Source of the DNA: Microbacterium sp. T2.11-28
GTDB taxonomy: Bacteria > Actinomycetota > Actinomycetes > Actinomycetales > Microbacteriaceae
Assembly (NCBI RefSeq): GCF_950097975.1
Contig: NZ_CATNHF010000006.1
Location: 1 to 35,429 of the forward strand
Direction: 5' to 3'
DNA length: 35,429 nt
Under the pieces are notes generated by a model. The model was not told the DNA's origin. It saw nothing but the letters and a program-made list of their open reading frames with translations, and did no database searches. Shown here one piece after another: positions 13,951 through 21,320 of the stretch. A program made the translations under genes and the position numbers. Positions within the stretch are counted from its first letter, which is position 1. Each line of letters begins with the position of its first letter.

Positions 13951-14547
13951 ATGGCAACGGGTGTGACCGAACGTGATCGCGCCAAGGCCGACCGGCACCG
14001 TTCTCTGCTGCATGCTGCGGCGCGACTGTTCGCCGAGCGAGGCTTCGCGGGCGTCAGCCTGGAGGAGCTCGGCGCTGCCGTCGGTGTGAGCGGACCCGCC
14101 GTCTACCGGCATTTCGCCAACAAGCAGGCGCTCCTCGCGGAGATCCTCGTGGGCGTGAGCGAGCGACTGCTCGTCGGCGGGCGTGCCGTGACGGACGACG
14201 CGGCAGGCCCCGAGCACCGCCTCGCCGCGCTCGTGGACTTCCACGTCGACTTCGCCCTGGCCGAATCCGACGTGATCCGTGTGCAGGACCGCGACCTCGC
14301 AAGCCTGACCCCGCTGGACAGGGAGACGGTCCGCGCGCTCCAGCGCGACTACGTGGAGGTCTGGACGGCGGCACTCGCCCCGCGCCATCCGCAGCGCAGC
14401 CACGACGAGCTCCGCGTCCGCGCCCATGCCGCGCTCGGCCTGATCAACTCGACGCCGCACACCGTGCGGACCGCGCGCGGGACGACCGACACCGAAGGTC
14501 TTCACGGCATCCTGCGGGGCATGGCCCTCGCCGCCCTGTCGGACTAG
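13951..14547 (+). CDS. TetR-family transcriptional regulator of acyl-CoA/BCAA catabolism
   Basis: 198 residues. The N-terminal helix-turn-helix spans about 18-63 (LLHAAARLFAERGFAGVSLE, then LGAAVGVSGPAVYRHFANKQ), followed by an all-helical ligand and dimerisation domain with little conservation. It is divergent from the acyl-CoA dehydrogenase-lyase operon, with two related inverted repeats in the shared promoter region. This strongly suggests it represses that operon and itself, with an acyl-CoA as likely inducer (inference from similar actinobacterial regulators of leucine and isoleucine breakdown). GAGGAG 10 nt before the ATG is a good ribosome-binding site. Its last codons form one arm of a 14-bp hairpin with the sequence after the stop. 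Confidence 0.9.
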   Translation: MATGVTERDRAKADRHRSLLHAAARLFAERGFAGVSLEELGAAVGVSGPAVYRHFANKQALLAEILVGVSERLLVGGRAVTDDAAGPEHRLAALVDFHVDFALAESDVIRVQDRDLASLTPLDRETVRALQRDYVEVWTAALAPRHPQRSHDELRVRAHAALGLINSTPHTVRTARGTTDTEGLHGILRGMALAALSD

Positions 14548-14560
14548 CGGCGAGGGCCAT
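14521..14560. terminator. Long hairpin spanning the tetR stop codon (bidirectional terminator)
   Basis: Perfect 14-bp inverted repeat: 14521-14534 pairs with 14547-14560 around a 12-nt loop. The stop codon TAG (14545-14547) lies at the loop/right-arm junction. It separates tetR from the convergent E2 gene, which ends at 14573. No T-tract on either side. Confidence 0.65.
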
Positions 14561-14572
14561 GCCTTCGGCCGC

Positions 14573-15985
14573 TCAGCGCAGCAGCATCGCCCGGCCCGGC
14601 TCGCGCAGGATGTCGGCGACATCGCGGAGGAAGAGCGATCCCTGCTCGCCGTCCGCGAGTCGGTGGTCGAACGACAGGCTGAGCGTCATGACATCGCGCA
14701 GCGCGATCTCGCCCTCGTGCTCCCACGGCTGGCGACGGACCGTGCCGATTCCCAGGATCCCCGCCTCGCCGGGGTTGAGGATCGGCGTTCCCGCATCGAC
14801 GCCGAAGACGCCGAAGTTCGTGATCGAGAACGTTCCGCCGCTGAGCTGGTCGAGACCCGACCGGCCGTCGCGGGCGACGCGGGCGAGGTCGGCCAGCGCG
14901 TCGGAGAGCGCCACGAGATCGAGGGCGTCGGCGTCCTTGATGTTCGGGACCACCAGCCCACGCTCGGTGGCCGCCGCGATGCCGAGGTTGACGTAGCCGA
15001 ACTGGACGATCTCGCCCGCCTGCTCGTCCCACCGCGAGTTCAGCGCCGGGTGGCGCGACAGTGCGAGGCAGACCGCCTTCGCGACGACGGCCAGCACGCC
15101 GATGCGGTGGCCCTCCAGCCTCCTGTCGGCGCGAAGGGCCTCGATCAGCCGCATCGTGGCGGTCACGTCCACGGTCAGGAACGTCGTCACGTGCGGCGCG
15201 GTGAAGGCGCTCCGCACCATCGCGGCGGCAGTCGCCTTGCGGACCCCGCGGATGGGGATCCGCGTCTCGCGGGCCGCCGCGGAGGGCGGTGCGGCCGAGG
15301 CGACGGGATCCGCCGCCGACGCCGGCGTGGCCGCGTCGGACGCGCCTGGCGCGCCGGGCGCGCCGGCTGCCGCGCGGAGAGCGTGGGCCTCCACGTCGGC
15401 GCGGGTGATCACACCGTGCGATCCCGAAGCGGGCACGAGGGCAAGATCGATCCCGAGGTCCTTCGCGAGCTTGCGCACGGGCGGTGTCGAACGCGGCCGC
15501 TCCTGTCGCACCTGCTCCGGCTCGCTCGGCACCACCGCGTCGTGCGGGGCGGCGGCCAGCACCGCGGTGTCCGGGCCCGCAGCGGGGCGCCCTCCCCGGG
15601 TGCGACGCTGCGGGCGAGCCGATGTCCGAGGCGCAGCCCCGTATCCCACGAGGTTCGGCGTCTGCACGTCGTCATCGGCTCCCGCCGCCGTCGACGGGCC
15701 GGCGCCCGCCTCGACGCCGGACCCGGGCGCGCCGGAGTCGTCCGCGCCGGGGACCTCGAAGGAGATGAGCAGCTCGCCGACCGCGACGACGTCGCCCGCG
15801 GCGTGGCTCACGTCGCGGACGACGCCGGCGTACGGAGAGGGCAGGTCGACGATGGCCTTGGCCGTCTCCACCTCGGCGATCGTCTGATTCAGCTCGACGG
15901 TGTCTCCGGGTGCGACATGCCAGTGGACGATCTCCGCCTCGGGGAGCCCCTCCCCGAGGTCGGGCAGACGGAACTCGGCGATCAC
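14573..15985 (-). CDS. bkdC: 2-oxoacid dehydrogenase E2 component (dihydrolipoamide branched-chain acyltransferase)
   Basis: 470-residue E2 core enzyme. A single lipoyl domain (1-80) has the lipoylated Lys43 in VETAKAIVDLPSPYAG. After an Ala/Pro/Gly linker comes the peripheral-subunit-binding domain (VRKLAKDLGIDLALVPASGS, then HGVITRADVEAH), a second low-complexity Ala-rich linker, and the catalytic domain with SFDHRLADG (catalytic His) near the C-terminus. It accepts the acyl group from E1 and transfers it to CoA. The GTG start at 15985 overlaps the E1beta stop as GTGA. No E3 (lipoamide dehydrogenase) gene is present, so a shared E3 is assumed. Branched-chain rather than pyruvate specificity is inferred from the neighbours. 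Confidence 0.9.
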   Translation of the reverse strand: MIAEFRLPDLGEGLPEAEIVHWHVAPGDTVELNQTIAEVETAKAIVDLPSPYAGVVRDVSHAAGDVVAVGELLISFEVPGADDSGAPGSGVEAGAGPSTAAGADDDVQTPNLVGYGAAPRTSARPQRRTRGGRPAAGPDTAVLAAAPHDAVVPSEPEQVRQERPRSTPPVRKLAKDLGIDLALVPASGSHGVITRADVEAHALRAAAGAPGAPGASDAATPASAADPVASAAPPSAAARETRIPIRGVRKATAAAMVRSAFTAPHVTTFLTVDVTATMRLIEALRADRRLEGHRIGVLAVVAKAVCLALSRHPALNSRWDEQAGEIVQFGYVNLGIAAATERGLVVPNIKDADALDLVALSDALADLARVARDGRSGLDQLSGGTFSITNFGVFGVDAGTPILNPGEAGILGIGTVRRQPWEHEGEIALRDVMTLSLSFDHRLADGEQGSLFLRDVADILREPGRAMLLR

Positions 15986-17013
15986 GGCGCCACCTCCGGG
16001 AAGCTGTTCGGACGGTCGAGCACGCGGTCGACGGCATCGAGGATCCGATCGAGATCCGGCAGGTGGTGCTTCTCGAGCTTCGCCGGCGGATACGGGATGT
16101 CGTGCCCGGTGACACGCAGGGGCGGCGCCTCGAGGTGGTGGAAGCACTGCTCGGTGATGCTCGCGATGAGCTCCGCCGCCATCCCCGCCTCGCCGGGCGC
16201 CTCATGGGTGATGACCACGCGACCCGTCTTGCGGACGGACGCGGTGACCGTGCGGTAGTCGACCGGCGAGAGCGAGCGCAGGTCGATGACCTCGATCGAG
16301 ACGCCCTCGTCCTCGGCCGCCGTCGCCGCATCCATCGCGGTGGCGACCTGCGCGCCGTACGTCAGCAGCGTCACGTCCGTCCCCTGTCGCACCACACGGG
16401 CGAGTCCCATGGGAGCCGCGTCGGCGATGTGCGCGTCCAGGTCCACGTCGCCCTTGGCGTGGTAGAGACGCTTGGGCTCGAAGAAGACGACGGGATCGTC
16501 GCTGGCGATCGCCTGCCGCAGCATCGTGTAGGCGTCCTGCGGATTGGACACCGCGACCACCCGCAGCCCGGCGGTGTGGACGAAGTACGCCTCGGGCGAC
16601 TCGGAGTGGTGCTCCGCGGCGCCGACTCCGCCGGCCCACGGGATGCGGATGGTGATCGGCATCCGCACCCGGCCGCGCGTGCGGTAGTGGAGCTTCGCGA
16701 CCTGACACACGATCTGGTCGAAGGCCGGGTAGACGAAGCCGTCGAACTGGATCTCGACCACCGGGCGGAACCCGCGCAGCGCGAGACCCACGGCCGTGCC
16801 CACGATCCCGGACTCCGCCAGCGGAGTGTCGATCACGCGCGCCGGCCCGAACTCGTCGAGCAGTCCGTCGGTGATCCGGAAGACGCCGCCGAGCTTGCCG
16901 ATGTCCTCGCCCATCACGAGCACCCGCTCATCGTCCGCCATGGCGCGCCGGAGGCCCGCTCCGAGCGCCTTGCCCATCGTCAGCGAGGCCTTCCCCGTCG
17001 TGATGCTCGTCAT
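15982..17013 (-). CDS. bkdB: 2-oxoisovalerate dehydrogenase E1 beta subunit
   Basis: 343-residue transketolase-like beta subunit. Typical segments are LVMGEDIGKLGGVFRITDGL, DTPLAESGIVGTAVGLALRG, EIQFDGFVYPAFDQIVCQVA, the IPWAGGVGAAEHHSESPEAY active-site region and VVFFEPKRLYH. It pairs with E1alpha to decarboxylate branched 2-oxoacids and reductively acylate E2. The ATG at 17013 overlaps the E1alpha TGA as ATGA and its own stop overlaps the E2 GTG, so all three subunits are tightly coupled, as expected for fixed stoichiometry. The open frame extends upstream through E1alpha only because of GC bias. Confidence 0.93.
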   Translation of the reverse strand: MTSITTGKASLTMGKALGAGLRRAMADDERVLVMGEDIGKLGGVFRITDGLLDEFGPARVIDTPLAESGIVGTAVGLALRGFRPVVEIQFDGFVYPAFDQIVCQVAKLHYRTRGRVRMPITIRIPWAGGVGAAEHHSESPEAYFVHTAGLRVVAVSNPQDAYTMLRQAIASDDPVVFFEPKRLYHAKGDVDLDAHIADAAPMGLARVVRQGTDVTLLTYGAQVATAMDAATAAEDEGVSIEVIDLRSLSPVDYRTVTASVRKTGRVVITHEAPGEAGMAAELIASITEQCFHHLEAPPLRVTGHDIPYPPAKLEKHHLPDLDRILDAVDRVLDRPNSFPEVAP

Positions 17014-18137
17014 CGTGCACCTCCCTCGTCGTCCCCGAAGCCGTCGAGATAGGCCGAGAACCGGCGGCGCTGTTCGTCGAGTCCGCTGTGGGGCTCCGCA
17101 TAGACGTGATCGAGCACCGACAGGGGCGGCGCCGAGACCGCGTCGATCGCGGCGGAGCGCATCTGCGTCGTGTACGACAGCGCGTCGGCGTCGACGTCCG
17201 CGCGGAAGGCGTCGTCGAACGCGCCCTCGGCGCGCAGCAGCGCCTCGAGACGGGCCAGCGGATCCTTCGCCCGCCAGCGGTCGACCTCGTCGTTCGACCG
17301 GTACCGCGACGGATCGTCGGAGGTCGTGTGCGGTCCCATGCGGTACGTGACGGCCTCGAGGAAGACCGGTCCCCCGCCGCTGCGGGCGTGGTCGAGGGCC
17401 CAGCGCATGGCCGCGGTGCAGGCGATCGCGTCGTTGCCGTCGACGCGCATGCTGGGGATCCCGAATCCGGGTGCGCGTCCGGCGATCGGGTGCGCCGCCT
17501 GGACGGTCACCGGCTCGGAGATCGCCCAGTGGTTGTTGGAGCAGACGAAGACGACCGGGGCGGAGAACGAGGCCGCGAACACCATGGCCTCGTTGACGTC
17601 GCCCTGGCTGGTCGCACCGTCGCCGAAGTACGCGACGGCCACCTGGTCGGCGCCGTCGCGCTGGATGCCCATGGCGTACCCCACCGCGTGGAGGGTCTGC
17701 GCGCCGATGATGATCTGCGGGGGCGCGACGCGGAGCTCGGCCGGGTCGTAGGTCGAAGCCACCTCGCCGCGCCAGGAGAGGACGAGGTCGGCCGGAGCCG
17801 CGCCGCGGACGAGCAGCACGCCGTGCTCGCGATAGCTCGGAAACAGGAAGTCGTCCGCGCGGCAGGCTCGAGCGCTCGCGACCTGGATCGCCTCCTGGCC
17901 CTGCGCGGGCGCCCACAGGCCGAGCTGGCCCTGCCGCTGCAGTGCGACGCCCTCGGCGTCGACGCGACGGGCGAGCGTCATGTCGCGGTAGAGCCCTCGC
18001 AGCGCGTCGAGGTCGAGGTCGTCGGCCCACTCGTCCAGGCGCGGATCGCGGCGCCGCTCGCCTGCCGGCGTGAGCAGCTGCACGGGTTCGTCGAGATCCG
18101 AGCGGTGCTCGGCATCGGTTGTCGGGGTGTACGTCAT
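17010..18137 (-). CDS. bkdA: 2-oxoisovalerate dehydrogenase E1 alpha subunit
   Basis: 375 residues. The thiamine diphosphate motif runs from GDG (172-174) to NN (201-202). The family loop YRMGPHTTSDDPSRYR (265-280) corresponds to the phosphorylation-loop region of branched-chain enzymes, and GLWAPAQGQEAIQ lies at 73-85. These features resemble mycobacterial BkdA (Rv2497c) more than AceE-type pyruvate dehydrogenase. It decarboxylates the ketoacids of valine, leucine and isoleucine together with E1beta. First gene of the bkdABC operon; AGGGA five bases before the ATG is the ribosome-binding site. It is divergent from the Lrp/AsnC gene across 178 bp. Pyruvate or acetoin dehydrogenase remains a less likely alternative. 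Confidence 0.9.
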   Translation of the reverse strand: MTYTPTTDAEHRSDLDEPVQLLTPAGERRRDPRLDEWADDLDLDALRGLYRDMTLARRVDAEGVALQRQGQLGLWAPAQGQEAIQVASARACRADDFLFPSYREHGVLLVRGAAPADLVLSWRGEVASTYDPAELRVAPPQIIIGAQTLHAVGYAMGIQRDGADQVAVAYFGDGATSQGDVNEAMVFAASFSAPVVFVCSNNHWAISEPVTVQAAHPIAGRAPGFGIPSMRVDGNDAIACTAAMRWALDHARSGGGPVFLEAVTYRMGPHTTSDDPSRYRSNDEVDRWRAKDPLARLEALLRAEGAFDDAFRADVDADALSYTTQMRSAAIDAVSAPPLSVLDHVYAEPHSGLDEQRRRFSAYLDGFGDDEGGAR

Positions 18138-18243
18138 CGTCGTCCCTTCTGCGGGTGGCGGCGCGCTCTTGTGGAGAGCGCCGTCGAAGCACAGTCTCCG
18201 GCCTCGTCGCCGGTGACCCGAGGCTACGTCGCTGGCGCACCTA

Positions 18244-18270
18244 GCTCAAGCAATGGCGAACGCGTTGAGC
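18244..18270. promoter_or_regulatory. Inverted repeat in the bkdA-lrp divergent promoter, candidate Lrp site
   Basis: GCTCAA (18244-18249) and TTGAGC (18265-18270) form a perfect 6-bp inverted repeat with centres 21 bp apart, two helical turns. It sits between the two promoters and could bind the Lrp/AsnC product. Lrp sites are degenerate, so this is tentative. Confidence 0.4.
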
Positions 18271-18302
18271 ATGTTGCGCAGTATGACCGCGATCGTCCTG
18301 CT

Positions 18303-18308
18303 ATCGTT
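18303..18308 (+). promoter_or_regulatory. Putative -10 box (TATCGT) of the lrp gene
   Basis: TATCGT ends 7 nt before the ATG at 18316 and there is no Shine-Dalgarno. This favours the 18316 start over an upstream in-frame ATG at 18253. Confidence 0.5.
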
Positions 18309-18315
18309 TCGCACT

Positions 18316-18789
18316 ATGGGTTCTCTCGATCACGTCGATCTCGAGCTGCTCGATGCGCTCGCCGACGATCACCGCGCGACGGTCGTCGCCCTCGCCGAGC
18401 GGCTCGGCCTGTCGCGCAACACCGTGCAGGCGCGCATGGCGAAGCTCGAGCGCTCCGGCGTGTTCGGGTCCTTCGAGCGCGCGATGGCGCCCGAGGCGCT
18501 CGGCTATCCGATCGAGGCGATGATCAGCATCGTCGTGCGGCAGGCGGACCTCCCGCGCATCACGGAGGAGCTGGCCCGGATCCCCGAAGTCCTGCAGGCG
18601 CACGGGCTGAGCGGCCAGGTCGACCTGCTGGCGCGCGTCGCCGCGCGCGATACGCAGCACCTGTTCGGCATCGACGCCCGCATCCTGTCGATCGACGGCG
18701 TCGAGCGCACGGAGACCTCGCTCGTCATGGGCGAGGTCATCGGGTACCGGGTGCGCCCCCTCCTGGAAGCGGCTCGACGGGAGCAGTGA
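18316..18789 (+). CDS. Lrp/AsnC-family transcriptional regulator
   Basis: 157 residues, the usual family size. The N-terminal winged helix-turn-helix (about 1-50) reads LDHVDLELLDALADDHRATV, then LAERLGLSRNTVQARMAKLE. The C-terminal RAM/AsnC ligand domain includes VLQAHGLSGQVDLLARV and the TETSLVMGEVIGYR end strand. Placed divergently from bkdABC, it is very likely the regulator of branched-chain ketoacid dehydrogenase expression, sensing a branched-chain amino acid, as Lrp-type BkdR does in other bacteria (inference from context). Start chosen at 18316 because homology begins there and the -10 box spacing fits. Its last 53 bases overlap, on the opposite strand, the end of the EamA gene. Confidence 0.92.
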   Translation: MGSLDHVDLELLDALADDHRATVVALAERLGLSRNTVQARMAKLERSGVFGSFERAMAPEALGYPIEAMISIVVRQADLPRITEELARIPEVLQAHGLSGQVDLLARVAARDTQHLFGIDARILSIDGVERTETSLVMGEVIGYRVRPLLEAARREQ

Positions 18790-19759
18790 CCTCCGGCGGG
18801 GCGTCGGCGTCGAGGCGGACGAGCACCACCCCGGCGAGGATCAGCCCCCCGCCGAGGAACTGGATCGGCGCCGGCGTCTCGGCCAGCAGCAGCCAGGCGA
18901 ACATGAGCGCGAAGAGGACCTCGGACAGACCCACGAAGGACGCCAGCCGGGATCCGGTGCGCGGCACCGCCATGACGCCGAGCGCGTAGCCGACCGTGGT
19001 CCCTACGGCTCCGACCCACAGCAGCGGAAGCCAGCCCGGGACCTCGACACCGCGGAATGCGACCGTGATGTCGGGGGCCGAGAAGGGCAGGACGCCGATC
19101 GCCGCGAGCACGGCGGTGAACACCGCGCCGACGAGCAGGCCGCCCGAGGCGAGGGCGAGGGGCGGAAGGTCGTCGCCGGTGCGCTCCGACATGACGAAGT
19201 ACACGCAGACGCACAGCGCGGCGCCCAGCGCCAGCAGTGTGCCGAGAAGATCGAACCGCGCCCCCGAGATGTCCACGACGAGCACGAGCCCCGCGATCGC
19301 GACGGCCGAGCCGACCACCACGAGACGCGAGGGCGCGCGGCGGGTGCGCAGCCAGACGAAGGCCACCAGGAACACCGGGGCGAGGTACTGGATGAGCAGG
19401 GCGACGGCGACGGGCATCCGCTGCATCGCGGAGAAGAAGAGCAGCTGACACCCCGCGACCGGGATGAGGCCGAAGGCCAGGAGCGCGAGGCCGTGGCGGC
19501 GCAGGAAGCCGCGTTCGCGCAGCACCGCGCGCACCAGCGCAGGCGACAGGACGAGGGCGGCGAGACCCATGCGCACGATGAGAGCCGCCGACAGCGACCA
19601 GCCCGCCTCCAGCAACGGCTTGACGAGCGGTCCGCTGGACGAGAAGGCGAGTGCGGACACGACGGCCATGGTGACGCCCGCGGTGCGGCGGCGCGCGGCT
19701 CCGGGCTCGGCGGTCCGGCTGGGGATCGCCACGACGGCGAGCGGAGCGGTCTGGGTCAC
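18737..19759 (-). CDS. EamA-family (DMT superfamily) exporter
   Basis: 340-residue membrane protein with about ten hydrophobic helices in two EamA repeats. The first repeat begins AGVTMAVVSALAFSSSGPLV, and the second includes LLWVGAVGTTVGYALGVMAV and ASFVGLSEVLFALMFAWLLL. Family members export metabolites such as amino acids or drugs; the substrate is not predictable. GTG at 19759 is preferred because AGGA lies five bases upstream; ATG at 19777 has no ribosome-binding site but is possible. It is divergent from a CGNR zinc-finger gene, a likely regulator. Its 3' end overlaps lrp by 53 bp in antisense. Export of a branched-chain metabolite is conceivable from position, but nothing in the sequence shows it. 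Confidence 0.87.
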   Translation of the reverse strand: MTQTAPLAVVAIPSRTAEPGAARRRTAGVTMAVVSALAFSSSGPLVKPLLEAGWSLSAALIVRMGLAALVLSPALVRAVLRERGFLRRHGLALLAFGLIPVAGCQLLFFSAMQRMPVAVALLIQYLAPVFLVAFVWLRTRRAPSRLVVVGSAVAIAGLVLVVDISGARFDLLGTLLALGAALCVCVYFVMSERTGDDLPPLALASGGLLVGAVFTAVLAAIGVLPFSAPDITVAFRGVEVPGWLPLLWVGAVGTTVGYALGVMAVPRTGSRLASFVGLSEVLFALMFAWLLLAETPAPIQFLGGGLILAGVVLVRLDADAPPEVTAPVEPLPGGGAPGTR

Positions 19760-19832
19760 GGGAATCCTGCCTGTCATGAGTGACCGTTGTTTACACTGGT
19801 GACAGTAGCGCTCACCTTCGTCAGGAGTCAAC

Positions 19833-20393
19833 ATGGTCTTCATTCGTGACACGGAACTGTCGCTGCGTGCCGCCGTCGCGCTCGTGAACACCCTCCCCGA
19901 CACGGATTCGGAGGGTGTCGACCGCCTCACCTCGCAGGACGACATGGCGGCCTACCTCACGGAGTTCCCGTTCACCGGCGCGATGATGCGCGACGAGAAG
20001 GAGCTCACCGCGGTGCGCGGCATTCGCGGTCCGCTGCGCGCGCTCTGGGACGTCGACCGCGACGGCGCCGTCCCCCTCGTCAACGCGATGCTCCGCGACG
20101 GGCGCGCGATGCCGCAGCTCGTGATCCACGACGCGTACGACTGGCACATTCACGCGACGGAGGAGACGGCGCCTCTGGCGACGCGCATCCTCGTGGAGGC
20201 GGCGATGGCGTTCGTCGAGGTGATCCGTGCCGACCAGTGGGATCGCGTGCGCATCTGCGACGCGGACGACTGCCGTTCCGTGTACGTGGATTACTCGAAG
20301 AACGGCTCGAAGCGCTACTGCGACACCGGCAACTGCGGCAACCGCATGAATGTCAACGCGTACCGGCGTCGGAGGGCGCGAGAAAGCGCGTGA
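19833..20393 (+). CDS. CGNR zinc-finger (ABATE-domain) putative transcriptional regulator
   Basis: 186 residues. The N-terminal ABATE-like domain (about 1-135) is thought to bind a ligand or promoter. The C-terminal zinc finger has Cys142, Cys147, Cys163 and Cys168, with the diagnostic CGNR at 168-171, then a basic tail RRRRARE. This architecture is assigned to stress-related transcriptional regulators, though few are characterised. It is divergent from the EamA exporter, the usual layout for a local regulator and its target. CAGGAG five bases before the ATG is a clear ribosome-binding site; TACACT at 19792-19797 could be a -10 box. Its 3' end overlaps the convergent hydrolase gene by 41 bp. 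Confidence 0.9.
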   Translation: MVFIRDTELSLRAAVALVNTLPDTDSEGVDRLTSQDDMAAYLTEFPFTGAMMRDEKELTAVRGIRGPLRALWDVDRDGAVPLVNAMLRDGRAMPQLVIHDAYDWHIHATEETAPLATRILVEAAMAFVEVIRADQWDRVRICDADDCRSVYVDYSKNGSKRYCDTGNCGNRMNVNAYRRRRARESA

Positions 20394-21252
20394 CCGCCGA
20401 TGCCGCCTGCTGCGGCGTCTCGTAGTGGATCAGGTGTCCGACTCCGGCGATCTCGACCAGCTCGGCCTGCGGGAACAGCTCGCGCAGGTGACGCTGCGCG
20501 GCGATCGGCGTGATGTCGTCGCGGTCGGCGGCGATCAGCAGCGTGGGCTGGTCGATCGCCGGAGCGTAGCGGCGCACGTCGTGGGAGACCGAGGCCACGA
20601 ACGCGTCGCGGAGCACGTCGCGATCGGCGAACCCGGAGAAGTAGTCGTCGTGCTGCCCGTGGATGAAGGCGCGCAGCCGGCGATCCCGGGTCTTGGCCAT
20701 GGAGACGCTCATGACGCGCACGATCAGGCGGCTGCGCAGCACGGCCTCACCGAGGACGCGCGGAAGCTTCGCTCCGGCCCAGTAGTAGAGGACCGCCAGG
20801 CGGGTGAGGATGCCGCGCGGCCCCTCGAGCGCCGGCGCACCGATCGGGTTGACGAGGATCAGCCGCTCGGTGGGGAGTCCGCCGGCGACGGCAGCCGCCG
20901 AGACGATCGACCCGAAGGAGTGGCCGAGCACGATCGCCTCCGGAGCCGCGGCCGCCGCGAACTCCCGGAGCCAATCGGCGTAGGTCTGGAGGGTGTGCGT
21001 GCGTCCCGGCAGGGGCGCGGTCTCGCCGAACCCGGGAAGGTCCGGGGAGATGACCCGGATGCCGTCGAGGAAGGCGACGACCGGCTCGAGGCCGTGGTGG
21101 TCGCCGCGGAAGCCGTGCACGGCGAGGATAGTGGTCGCGGCGTCCGCGGGCCCGTAGACCCAGTAGGCCGTGCGCCCGCCGAGGACCTCCACCTCGTGGC
21201 GCTCGACGGGGATCCGCCCGAGGCGATCGGCATAGGGGTTCTGAACGGCCAC
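20353..21252 (-). CDS. Alpha/beta hydrolase
   Basis: 299-residue alpha/beta-hydrolase-fold enzyme. The oxyanion strand is LAVHGFRGDHHG (43-54); the nucleophile elbow is GHSFGS at 110-115 with Ser112. The acid is probably in AADRDDITP, and the catalytic His is in GVGHLIHYE near the C-terminus. A cap domain separates the two halves. No signal peptide. Substrate unknown; esterase, haloperoxidase-like or lactonase activities are all possible. GTG at 21252 is supported by TAGACT 6 nt upstream (leaderless). The coding end overlaps the end of the convergent CGNR gene by 41 bp. Confidence 0.88.
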   Translation of the reverse strand: MAVQNPYADRLGRIPVERHEVEVLGGRTAYWVYGPADAATTILAVHGFRGDHHGLEPVVAFLDGIRVISPDLPGFGETAPLPGRTHTLQTYADWLREFAAAAAPEAIVLGHSFGSIVSAAAVAGGLPTERLILVNPIGAPALEGPRGILTRLAVLYYWAGAKLPRVLGEAVLRSRLIVRVMSVSMAKTRDRRLRAFIHGQHDDYFSGFADRDVLRDAFVASVSHDVRRYAPAIDQPTLLIAADRDDITPIAAQRHLRELFPQAELVEIAGVGHLIHYETPQQAASAVTRFLAPSDAGTR

Positions 21253-21258
21253 CCGTCG

Positions 21259-21264
21259 AGTCTA
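21259..21264 (-). promoter_or_regulatory. Putative -10 box (TAGACT) of the alpha/beta hydrolase gene
   Basis: Minus-strand TAGACT ends 6 nt before the GTG at 21252; no Shine-Dalgarno, so leaderless. Confidence 0.5.
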
Positions 21265-21307
21265 CGAGCCGAGCGTGGCGCTGCCACGCGATGTCGGCGC
21301 GTCCCCC

Positions 21308-21313
21308 TAGCGT
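21308..21313 (+). promoter_or_regulatory. Putative -10 box (TAGCGT) of the exonuclease gene
   Basis: TAGCGT ends 7 nt before the ATG at 21321; no Shine-Dalgarno, so leaderless. Confidence 0.5.
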
Positions 21314-21320
21314 CGTTGGC

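Noticed and set aside
18253..18315. Upstream ATG start for the Lrp regulator
   Set aside because: The extension runs through the promoter and inverted repeat and has no homology; the -10 box supports 18316.
19759..19945. Longer N-terminus of the EamA exporter starting near 19945
   Set aside because: The added sequence overlaps the CGNR gene and its promoter and reads as non-coding; membrane helices start well after 19759.
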